From NCBI GenBank assembly GCA_947683425.1, contig CANTUQ010000073.1:18004001-18068000 (forward strand): 64,000 nucleotides of DNA, written 5' to 3'. The notes beneath the pieces are model-generated. The model made no database searches and was not told the origin of the DNA. It saw nothing but the letters and a program-made list of their open reading frames with translations. A program made the position numbers and the translations under genes. This document shows, in pieces, positions 41,972-52,532 of this stretch (the first letter of the stretch is position 1; each line of letters begins with the position of its first letter). Origin of the DNA: Excoecaria cochinchinensis. Its lineage: Eukaryota > Streptophyta > Magnoliopsida > Malpighiales > Euphorbiaceae.

Positions 41972-43418
41972 GAATTTGCCAGCTGTCCCACTTGAGTCTC
42001 TAAATTCCTCATGGAAGCATCTTGGTTCGGGTTCCATTGCTCTTGAGATTTCCACCTTGACTCTTGATTAGTCATGAACTGTTGTTGGCTATTTACAAAC
42101 TATTGTTGACTGTTTATGAAAGTAGCCAACATGTCTTCCAGATTTGGCTTCTTTTCTTGCACAGGTGGCCTCGGTTGGTATCCCGGTGGGTAGTATTGTT
42201 GCCCTTGGTTGTGATGGGGTGGATATGGTTGTTGATACAGCTGCCCTTGGTTCTGATGAGTGTTTTGGTTAAAGGGAGGTCTAACTTGTGGTTGAGAGGA
42301 TGAAGCATTTGGATTTCCATCCTTCCAAGAGAAGTTTGGATGATTTCTCCAGCCTGGATTATATGTGTTGCTGTAGGGGTCATTCCTTCTGTAATCTCCT
42401 ATGGCATTTATATCTCCCATTGCCCCACTCTCTTGACCAAATTGCCCACTTTCATACCATCCACTCTCTTGAGCCACAGAAGCTACATTCTGCACTTTCA
42501 GACTACTCATCTCCTTCCTCATGGACTCAATCTGTGCCTTCAGCATCGACACCTCATCCACAGTGTGTATCCCTTGTCTTTTCGGAACTGACCTAGGATT
42601 AGACGATTGAGCATCATTTGCCGCCATTTCATCTAGCACATGAAAGCTTCCTCTGGTGGTCTATTCATGAATGAGCCTCCTGATGAAGCATCCAATAAAG
42701 ATCTTGTTTGTGGTGTAACCGCAGAATAAAATGTTGTCATCAGGTGGTATATGGCTATCTCATGGTGTGGACAGCTTCTCAATAGCCTTCTAAACCTTTC
42801 CCAGGCTTTATGATACGGCTCCTCACTCATTTAACTAAAACCCGATATACTGTTACGGATGTTCGCAGTCTTTGTCGGAGGGAAGAATCTCATCAAAAAT
42901 CTCTCCTGTAGCTGGTCCCATGATCTAATCGACTGTCTAGGTAGCATTTGCAACCATTCACGTGCTTTTCAAATCAATGTGAAAGGGAACAACTTTAATC
43001 TTACCGGGTCAGATGACACTCCAGGAGTTTGAACCGTATCACTGACCTCTAAGAATATGTCTAAGTGCTGTGCGGGATCTTCCACTTCTGAACTCGAAAA
43101 CTGATTCCTCTGTACCATATTGATGGTGGCTGGTTTAAGCTCAAACTGCACTCCCCTTGGAAGCACAATCGTCCGATTATCCTCATTCCATCTTGGTACT
43201 GCATAATCCCTTATTGTCCTCTGCCTTGGGACCTCTTCTCTATAATTCCCCAGATTTTTATCTTGTGCCCTCGGCACTTGTTCATTTTCCGGAGGAAACT
43301 CACCAATCGGAGGATTATTTTCCATGTTATTATTTCTGTTGGCTCTCCTTCGTTGATGCAAGGTCCTCTCGATTTCAGGGTCTCATGGTGCTATTGGTTC
43401 CTGTCTCAATCTGCTCAT
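41972..43418 (-). pseudogene. Athila-2 gag, frameshift and stops, no zinc knuckle
   Basis: The frame starts at ATG 43418 (MSRLRQEP), has an early stop, then FELKPATINMVQRNQF, DPAQHLDIFLEVSDT and RLKLFPFTL. A stop follows at 42966-42968, then EEPYHKAWERFRRLLRSCPHH. A frameshift near 42635 leads to a coiled-coil part (VSMLKAQIESMRKEMSSLK) and a Q/P/N-rich tail. The region that holds CX2CX4HX4C in Athila-1 has no Cys here (ASVAQESGWYESGQFGQESG), although the flanking NPYSNTYNPGWR-like block is kept. Gag is cut by solo LTR C after NLETQVGQLANS. Confidence 0.82.
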
Positions 43419-43513
43419 GCACCACAGCTACCTGAAAAGAATAATAAAATAAAAACTAAAATAAGAAAAATATAAACACACACAAATAAAAATCAAAACT
43501 CACAAATAACGCT

Positions 43514-43533
43514 AGCCCACGGCAACGGCGCCA
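43514..43533 (-). promoter_or_regulatory. Primer-binding site, tRNA-Asp (Athila-2)
   Basis: TGGCGCCGTTGCCGTGGGCT on the minus strand, six bases from the LTR, matching the tRNA-Asp 3' end except at one position near the end. Confidence 0.9.
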
Positions 43534-43539
43534 AAAACT

Positions 43540-45246
43540 TGACGCGACCTCAGCAAGTGTATTGAACAGACAAGTAATATAATGGAGTATTTTCAAGACT
43601 CTGAGTTATCGTACCCAAGGGACTGAGTATGCAAGTTATGACACTTAAATGTATGCTAAAGAATTCCCAGTTGTTGAATTGATTTAATTATGACTACTAG
43701 AACAAATAAATTAATCAACTATAATGAGTTAACAAAGCAAAAACAAATTAAGATGACAGTAAAAACTAGCAAAGAGAAAAAATGATAACAAGCAAAGATC
43801 TCAATATAGAAAAGTGTTGTTCAGGTTCACTCATCCACCCCATACCCAAATATGAACAAAATTAACCTAAGAATCTTATATGAAAGAAATCGGGATAACC
43901 CTCTTAACCCAAGCATCCCATTCCGGAGCAAGCTATTCTAATTGCATAACGTCCCATCCCGGAGCAAGTCATACAACTAGCCTAATCACGGGTCTAAAAT
44001 CCTAGGTTAGGTTTGCTTTCCCATTCCGGAGCCAAATAACCCAAAACCTAATTATTTCACTCATCACTCCAATCTTGAACCATGAAAACATGCACATCTA
44101 GATTCCCTTCCGGAGCAGTCTAAATGATACAGTAAACACTGTAGAAAATCTGAGAATAAAATATTCATGGCATTCAATTAACAAATTCAATAACCAAAAG
44201 AGATACATGAAATAAATCATTCATCAAAACTGGAAATTGAACTGAGAAAATAAATCCCATAAATTGACAATATGTAAAAGTGAAATAAACCATTCATTCA
44301 TATATAAACTCAAAAATTATCCATTATTCATATCATAGGTAGGAGATTCAGAGATCCCCTTAACAACTAAAAGACTACTCACAATCCATTACAAAATCAA
44401 AAGAATAAAGGAAAGAATAAACCCTGAAATTCATTGAGACGCAAATCCCTGTTGAATCCCACGATCTTCAGTCTTCTTCTTCAGATCTTCAATGGAGAAA
44501 AAACTTGAAATTCCGGAAAACTAAAAATAACAATCTCCGGAAATTAAACTATGTATCTAATGAAAATTACTCTCAATTTCTAATTGAAAACTCAAGACAA
44601 GATTGAAAACTAAAGTTTAGAATAGAAGAATAATTCAGAAAATCTCAGCCGCCAAAACTAAAATAAAAAACTAACTAAAAAGTTCGGAACCCTAGCCAAA
44701 CAGAAAATTACGGTTTTATACTTCCAAAGGGGTTACGGTGGCAATGAAATCGGTTGCCACCGTGTAGAGTCGAGATTTTCAATTTCCTTTCACGCACAGG
44801 AGATGGGTCACGGTGGCAATGAAATCTGTTCCCACCGTGAGGTCTTCAAAGTTTCGCTTCTGCCCAGGAAAACACTATGTCACGGTGGTGATGATATTTG
44901 TTGCCACCGTGAGGTCTTCATCCCTTGCATTCTGCCCGATAAAGAATTATGTCATGGTCACAAACGATTTCATTGTGACCATGACCCATGTGATTTCAGC
45001 TACTGTTTACAATTCTTCTTATGTCACGGTCACAACCAATTCATTGTGACCGTGACCCCTTGAGCAAAAATCTACAAAGGCATAAAACTTTAATCAAATA
45101 GTTATCTAAAATGCATCAAAATTCCAATTTGGCTAAGATTAACAAAATTAACATTAAAAGAAACATAACATGACATTAAACACAACTAAATACCCAAAAA
45201 TCATATAAAAATACTATCAAAACTAAATACTAAATTGAAGTTATCA
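43540..45246 (-). repeat. Athila-2 5' LTR
   Basis: A 1707-bp LTR from TGATAACTTCAAT (45246) to GGTCGCGTCA (43540) on the minus strand. It includes repeated CCCATTCCGGAGC-like words (43918-44116) and the dyad array. The first 343 bp are nearly the same as the truncated copy 27765-28107. Confidence 0.88.
44732..45057. repeat. Phased dyads in Athila-2 5' LTR
   Basis: Five dyads start at 44732, 44807, 44879, 44951 and 45023, steps 75, 72, 72 and 72 bp. The first three use GTCACGGTGG/CCACCGTG arms, the last two GTCACGGTCACAA/TTGTGACCGTGAC. The last two correspond to the two dyads at 27811 and 27883. Confidence 0.87.
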
Positions 45247-46422
45247 ATCGCGCTCGCGAAATATGCCACGCTCGCGACAGAGGCTCTGCTGCTCCGCTCG
45301 GCAGAGAGCTTGGACGCGTACGAGAGCTGCTTTCAACGAGCTCTATTGCAATCACGCGATAATGTCTCGCTTGCGATAGAGTCGTGATTTCAAGCTCTTG
45401 CACAGGAAAAATCTGTAGAAAACTCACTTCCACAACACCCAAACCTCCAAATGGCTTCAAAACTCAACACCACTCAAAAGCATCCATTCAAAGCATATTA
45501 ATCAACTAGAAAGCCAACTCTAAAACAAATTATCATCATCAAAACACATGCTTTACAAGATCGACCTCTAAGATTCCATAAACCAGTAAATTAATGAATC
45601 ATTGTACAAAAATCATGCTATATCACAATCATCCACCAAATTGACATCCAAATCCCAAAAGAATTCATACCCATGACAATTTAATAGCCTTACCCACAAA
45701 TGTAACCCATTAATTCCAACCATATCATTAATCATAATAAATATACACATAAATGCACAATAAAACAAGGTTCTTAAACCTGCACTCCTATGCTCCAAAT
45801 CACTTCGTACCACTACCACTCGCCTTCTCCTTGCCTTTAGGATCGCAAGGAGGCTTAACTAACAAACAATACCCATAAATCACACAACAACAACCCTAGG
45901 TCAAAAACCCAAACCAAAAACGTGAAGAAGATGACGAACAAGATGAAGAAGATGAAGGTGATGATGAAAATGCAGAAAACTTACCAATTGGGGGTTAAGA
46001 AGTGATCAATTTCCACCACAAACACTTGAATCCAAGTTTAGGGCACAATTTGGGAAGAGAAGAGGAAGAAGAGAGGTAGAGAGAAGAGAGAAACGGGAAA
46101 GAGATGGAAATTCTGCTTTCCCTTTTCTCTTTCTTCTTTTACTTACTCATAATCATGCATTAATATAACAACATTCATTATAATAATGTTCTGATCAGTT
46201 GCCAAAACAAAATAATTACATATTTGAAATATACAAGCGGAAGCTTTATAAAAATGTTGGTACAATGAGAGTTCTATTACAAAAGAATTATCAATAGACT
46301 ACCTATCAATAATCCCTCTATGTTGGCTTGACTGGCGGCGACTCTCCCCCAGCAACAACGCCTTACGCACCTGCACGGGTAAAATACTGTGCTAAGCGAT
46401 AACGCTTAGTGGGAAAACACAC
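45247..46422 (-). mobile_element. Rearranged LTR remnant of the solo-LTR superfamily
   Basis: On the minus strand it starts with an LTR tail (CTAAGCG-TTAT-CGCTTAG at 46409-46392, then CCCGTGCAG/GTG). A CT-rich leader, donor-like CAATTG/GTAAGTTTT (near 45983) and a GTCGCG dyad region (45400-45247) homologous to solo LTR B 33900-34020 follow. Tail-before-head order with no TGTAACACC boundary suggests a deletion between two LTR copies. Athila-2 and Ogre(+) abut its two ends. Confidence 0.55.
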
Positions 46423-49279
46423 TGTAGACACCGGGTCCTGAGGAGATCTAAGATCAAGATTACCCGATGATGAAGATAAAGACTAATTCATAAGCGAGAA
46501 AATAGGAATCGATCATCTCTTTGTCAAATTCTTCTATTTGTCTCAAAATGCTTTCAAAATGTTTATCTTTTTTTTATTTTTTATTTTTTTTATTTGTATC
46601 TTTATTTTTATCCTTATTTGTAATTTTTTTTATTGTTGTAATTTCTGAAAAAACAAAAAATTCGACCGCGATCGGACTGCCGCGGGCTGACCTTTGCACG
46701 CTGCTCCGCATCTAGCTCGATCGGCGAGATTTCTCGTAGATCCGTGCATTTTTCCCCCCCAGCTGTGAGAAATCTCCCCAGCTCCGCCTAGTTTTCGCCG
46801 ATTTCACCAATTTCTGCCGAAAATCAATTTTTTCGCATTTTTAGTGTAAAAAATTATTTTTTCTTGTGATTTTTTCAGATTTTTTTTAAATTTGACAAAT
46901 ATTAGTCAAATTGGGTGTGTGTTAAAAGTCAAAAAATAATTAAAAATAAATAAAAATATTTATTGTAAATATTTGACTTTTAGGATTTTATTTTGAATTT
47001 TTGAGTGTTTTTTGTTGAAATTGGGGAAGAGGGAAATGGAAAAAAGCTGGAAGTGGACTAAATAGGGGGAGGGAATGAGTTTTTACGGAGGAGTTTTTCA
47101 TTGGAGAGAGAAAAAAAATGGACTTTTTTTGGGTAAGAAAAATTCTCTAAGGGAATTGATTTTTTCTAAGGGATTTGGGGAAGGTGTTCTTGAGAAAAAA
47201 GGGTGTATATTTTCTGGAAAAATGAGGAATTTCTTGTTCTTGGAGTTCACCTCTTCTTGTTCTTGAGATTTAAAATCATTTTCTTTAACTTCCTTAATTT
47301 TCTTTTCTTAAATCTAAAAATTTTCTCCTTTGATTTTATTCTAGTTTTTCTTGGATCTAAAAATTTCTTTTGTTAAGTTTGGAAGCTTGAGAAAGGAAAA
47401 TTAATTTCTTTAACTTGAGTGTTCTCAAATAAATTAAACAACAAATACAAAAAATCATTTTTATATTTTAGTGTTCTTAAGTTATTTGAGACATAAACTC
47501 AAGATTTTCTTGAACATTTTTTGGAGTTTACTCTCGAATCTTGACAAGGAGAATAGATTGAGACATCTTGCTTCCATATTACTTAATTCTGAGGGTAAAG
47601 ATTCTTGGATCCATTTTTATCTCATTTCATTCTATTCATGTTAATTTATTTCATTTTACTTATTTTGCATTAATGAATGTATGTTGTTTTTCTTTCAGTT
47701 GAGATCTATTTTTGAGCATGAGTTTTCAATCTTTATTTTGTTCTTGGCCTGAAAATGGATAAATATATATGATGTTAGGAGATGAAAAATAAGATTTGCA
47801 TGATTTTCTCTTTTAGTATTATCTTTATGATTTTTTGTATACTTAAATATTATTATAGTATATCGCATGTTTAATTGCCTTCCTTTTGTTTACCCATTTA
47901 ATTTTATTGGTTTGTTATTATTATTATTATTATTATTATTGTTGTTGTTGTTGTTGTTGTTGTCGTTGTTGTTGTTGGTATTATTATTGTTATTATTTTC
48001 ATTATTGTCATTGTATTTTGTATGGTGTTATTTTATGATTTAGCTATGGTTATTAGTATTATTGTACCTTGCATGATTTTTTTTATTTTATGTGTGATGT
48101 TAATATATTAAAATAATGTGTTCAATTTAACTTATTCTATATTTTATTGGTGTATTAATTTATACTAGATTTCCTTTATTTTGGAATTATTCCTAATATT
48201 TTTTTTATTGTTGTTTCTTTTATTGGGGCTAAAATGTCGTGCTTATTCGTTTGAGCATTTATCATGACCAAACTCCTCGCGATATGTAGGAATTTACATC
48301 ACTTGGGTGAAACCTTTCCTATCCCTATTTATGTGATTGTGTTTGTTTGTAAATAAAATAGATTATTTTACATACGTGCCAAATAAAAAAAAATCATAAA
48401 AATATTTTGTACAATCAAATTAGGATTTTTACTAATAAATTGGAACCAATGTCCTAGATTTTTGCCAATACATGCAAAAATATCGCGGACTAAAACGAAG
48501 AGTTCATTTATTAAAAATGGGATCACTCATCCCGATTTTCACAACAAATACCAAAATAACTCTTCGATCCCTTTTTAAGTGAGCATGAAGGAACCAATGT
48601 TCCTAAACCAAATAAATATCCCGATTTATGTATGTTACCCCTTTTTATTAATTTTGCGTGATTGTTTAAATTTACTTTTATATTTTGTGGGCCCTTGTAA
48701 TTAATTATTTTTGGGGCAATTTTATTTTCTTTCATTTGGGGATTGTATTCTGTCCCGATTTCCATTTAAATTTTATTCAGCTTTTCCTTCTCATTTAGGG
48801 GATTGTATTTGTCCCATTTTTCCTTTTGTAAATGGCGTGGCTTTGTGTGTTTACCGCTTTATTTACTGCTTTATTTATTGCTTTATTTATATTTTTCTTT
48901 TATTGCTTCCTCAATGCTTGAAGTGCGCCTTAAATAAATTGCATTAAACGCATGAGATGAGAGATGAAATTTTATAATTTAAAAACTCATTTATAATTAA
49001 CCAAAGACATGAATAAGTGTGAAGTTCCGAGCTACTCTCTGGTTTAGACCATAGAGGTTAGATGACCTTTCCCAATTTCTTGTAAATTGGGTGGCGACTC
49101 CAAAATACCTCAAAGGTGCCCAAAGGCTTAATGGGACTAGATGAACTTTCCAATGTTCTATTGGGTAAGGAATTCTAAAATGTCTCATGTTGCCCAAGAT
49201 CAAAAGACGGGAACCAATCCCTCGAGCCCTAAAAGCGGGTCTCGCCTGCGAGAGACTTTGCTAGGTTCGACGTGCATCA
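46423..49279 (+). repeat. Ogre(+) 5' LTR
   Basis: A 2857-bp LTR from TGTAGACACCGGGTCC to TTCGACGTGCATCA, homologous to 22892-25808. It includes a TTA/TTG microsatellite (47913-47995) and no dyads of the GTCRCG type. Confidence 0.85.
47913..47995. repeat. TTA/TTG compound microsatellite
   Basis: Runs of TTA followed by TTG triplets with a single TCG interruption, at a position comparable with the longer microsatellites of the Ogre(-) LTR. Confidence 0.92.
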
Positions 49280-49282
49280 TAG

Positions 49283-49300
49283 TGGCGATTCCACTAGGGA
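49283..49300 (+). promoter_or_regulatory. Primer-binding site, tRNA-Arg type
   Basis: TGGCGATTCCACTAGGGA three bases after the LTR resembles the tRNA-Arg PBS typical of Ogre elements. Confidence 0.7.
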
Positions 49301-49526
49301 CTGTTTGTGACTTTGCTCTGAAAGTTTCTTGGTTAAAACATATAATTGAGTTTTTAAAACCTAAAATTCTATCTCTCTTCGAAAATTGCATTGCATCATT
49401 TTAAATCCTTATAATTATGCTAGTTTGGTTACTTTCTTAACCCGGTGCATTCTCGAAGCATGACCCTACGTTCACTCAATGTAGGGAAGTGTTAAGGATA
49501 ATCACTAGCCCAAGCCTCGTACCACC
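49301..49526 (+). other. Ogre(+) leader, first part
   Basis: Untranslated sequence between PBS and the solo LTR D insertion; no open frame supported. Continues at 53640. Confidence 0.6.
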
Positions 49527-50018
49527 TGTAACACCCCCATTGCGTCCCCGTTGGAAGGACGCCGACGGACGCGCTACACGACGCTCACATATACAGATAT
49601 ACACATGCACAATGCGGAAGCATACATTCATACATAACATATATACGAAAATACAGGTTAATGAAAAACTTACCTTGACTTACCTTGCGGTACAGACTGA
49701 ACATGCAATAACTTACGCACATGCAGGAACTAAGCAAAAGCATACACAGAAGCATACATATAACCATTCAACGGAAGCATAATCGAAATAATAAAACAAA
49801 GGAATAACTAAACATAAAAACATACTAACTATTACATTCCCAAAAGAAAACTCAAGATCAAAACATAATTAATTACATATACAATACTACAGAATTACAA
49901 AAGCTGAATTACAGAAGCTGAACAAAATACAGAACTTCTAACTCCTACGTGGCCGACCTTGCAGAAGCGCGACTCGAACAGAACCAAACCTGCCACCTGC
50001 ACGGAAAGGAAATCCGTG

Positions 50019-50037
50019 CTAAGCGATAAACGCTTAG
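50019..50037 (-). promoter_or_regulatory. CTAAGCG hairpin (solo LTR D)
   Basis: CTAAGCG-TTTAT-CGCTTAG on the minus strand, followed by GCACGGA...TCCGTGC: one base pair differs from A and B and remains paired (GGG/CCC to GGA/TCC). Confidence 0.6.
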
Positions 50038-51026
50038 TGGGGAGAACACACAAGAATATGGACGGCCATTCACAATGGTCGTCAAGGCAAAACACATTCA
50101 AATGGCAAATGCGGATATTCATAACCAATATGATCATGCTGGCATAGTAAAGGCATTCATTCGATAACTCATAACCATAACATATACTAATATCCAGAAT
50201 AGGCCAAAACAGACATAAAACAATACACGATACAAGAATCATCATGCATAACTACATACTATATCACATTCATAAACCTACAATGGGTAGCAAATAACAA
50301 CATCTATCGTGCGGAGTCACATGAGCTTTACACATGCAATTGACACCACTAAACACCCATGCATGTATTGATAACCAAACCAACATGTTAAGAATGCTAA
50401 ACACACACACTAGTCAAAATCCAAGGTACAAAATCCAAAGCATCATATTACCGCTGCGCAACTCACATATAATAAGTATCCTGCAAAAACACTCCGATAG
50501 CAGAGACTGAAGGCATAACCACATAGCATTACATTCATATCATCATCATGCAGAAAGTACAGTAATCATCACATACTTACCATCACAACTTCTTCAGTTC
50601 ACATGCTAATATACATAACAAAACTATGCTTAAGTCATATACTTAAATACATCAATCAAATCATTTCAAGGCATTCAGAAACTTATAACAAATCACATGA
50701 CACGTACGGATAATCATGTTAGATATAAACTCATGCTTACTTAATACAGACATACATTCTGAGGCCCATAGTCACATTCATATACATATAAACTAATTCC
50801 TCAAATCCTTATCATAATCAATCGGATATCACATTCTGATAACTATTCCAAAGTAACAAGTACAATATGCAAAGGCTAAAACATAATCTATATAAACATG
50901 CTCATATAATAAAGCCATCCAATCAGTATTTCATAATTATATTCATTCAGAAATAATCCGATATATAGCTAGATCAGATCAGAGCAGTTCAAATAAACAT
51001 TCAAAGAACACCTGCTGACTCTGGGT

Positions 51027-51301
51027 AGTGGATAACGAGTGTACGCATGGCAGTACCTTACGGGTACGAATCGACGCATGGCGATACCTTACGGGTACGA
51101 ATCGAAAAACCATTTATTTTGTCTCAAAAGCATTTTATTGATGGGGGATCTTAACCCGATCCAAATTCATTAAAAAGGATCACGAAGATCCGTACTGATG
51201 GGGGTTCGCGAGGAACCAGTCGGGGGACCTGATCAGGGTCCAAACGTTCAAAGGGCGCTGCAGCTACTGAAGACTCTATTAGGCATGCCTAACTATCCAC
51301 T
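51027..51301 (-). other. Conserved multi-hairpin domain, solo LTR D copy
   Basis: AGTGGATA...TATCCACT on the minus strand, with TTAGGCATGCCTAA, GGACCCTGATCAGGTCC, GGTTC/GAACC, a GGATC/GATCC pair and two GTACCCGTAAGGTA units. Confidence 0.65.
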
Positions 51302-52126
51302 AGACTGACTCTCGCAGGTCATGCTTAAAACAATTCACGCTTCGAATCGCATAACGCATAAATATGTAAATATCATGCATAAACCGGAATACAATAGACA
51401 TATAAATATGCTCATAAAGTTGATCATATCTCATACAATTCCCATTGCAAACATAATACAGTCAATATACTTTAACATTTAAACAATGTTCTAAAGCATA
51501 CAAAGAATCAGGTATAAAAGTACTAACATACCAAACACTGTCAATACAAAACCTAATCATGCATCAGGTGACGATAACTAAATATAAATAAAGCATAGTC
51601 CAAATTACATTTAAACATAACACATTGAGTTCAAAGGCTAAAGCATAATATCAATCAAAGCTCATACAAGTCATATTCAGAAGCATGCAATAATTCCCTT
51701 AATCACATTTTAGCAATACTCATCAAATTAAAGCATGTCAGGAACACATGTGGAGTCATATTATACCAATGATCAAAAACGCATAATCGAAATCATGAAA
51801 TGATACTATATATATCTAAGCATGGCAGATTATTCTTAGAGAAGAATTCAATCAAAGATATGCATAACATATTGCTAATCATAACTGAAATAGGCTAACC
51901 AATCAGATGAGCAAAATAAGATAGCACACAATAGAGGAAAAAGCCATAAAAGCATTTGAAAGTCATTTAATAAAAACTAGTCACGGTGAACAAAGCAAAA
52001 CAGAAAAGCCATACAGGAGCATATAACAATATGACACAAATTGTACAGTAGTGAAGACCCATACAGAAGAAATAGGAAATTCATTTTGGTTAAAACTGGG
52101 CAAAATCGGAAAAAGGAGTTGAAGAG

Positions 52127-52532
52127 GGGTCGGTCACGAGTCGTGTCACGAGTCGTGACTGACCTCAAAGGGGTCACGAGACGTGACCTAGTGTCACGCC
52201 TCGTGACCTCCTAGAGAGTCACGGGACGTGACTCTATGTCACGCCTGGCCTTCATAAGAGTCACGCCGTGACTCTAAGTCACGAGATGTGACTTTCCTCT
52301 CACAGAGAGAGGCAGTTACGCTTCGTGACTGGAGTCACGCCTTGCCCTTTAACAGAGTCACGTCGTGACTCTAAGTCACGAGACGTGACTTTCCTCTCAC
52401 AGAGAGAGACAGTCACGCTTCGCGACTAAGGGTCACGCCTCACGACTTCGTCCAGCCCACCGAGAAGTCACGCGTTGTGACTGGGAGACAGAGTCACGTG
52501 GCGTGACTGGGAGTCACGTCTCGTGACTTGTC
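52127..52532. repeat. Dyad array, GTCACGnnnCGTGAC class (solo LTR D)
   Basis: About fourteen words such as GTCACGAGTCGTGAC, GTCACGAGACGTGAC, GTCACGCCTCGTGAC, GTCACGTGGCGTGAC and GTCACGTCTCGTGAC. The arms are nearly constant while the middle 1-3 bases vary freely. A segment of about 120 bp is duplicated within the array (around 52255-52330 and 52358-52420). Confidence 0.88.

Larger units (their letters stand above)
27765..45246 (-). mobile_element. Athila-2: Athila-type Gypsy element with gag-pol and env-like exon
   Basis: In element order: complete 5' LTR (45246-43540), tRNA-Asp PBS, gag (43418 down), solo LTR C inside gag, protease, RT, RNase H, integrase split by solo LTR B, dyad array, env-like transcription unit, PPT, and a truncated 3' LTR (28107-27765). 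No target duplication can be checked because the 3' LTR is cut. Distinct from Athila-1 in LTR sequence and in having pol. Confidence 0.88.

Noticed and set aside
43918..44120. CCCATTCCGGAGC-like repeats in the Athila-2 LTR as another dyad array
   Set aside because: They recur four or five times and contain TCCGGA, but spacing is irregular and arms are too short to claim a dyad array.
48523..48947. Small frames in the Ogre(+) LTR
   Set aside because: No conservation signal and no similarity to a known family; probably chance frames.
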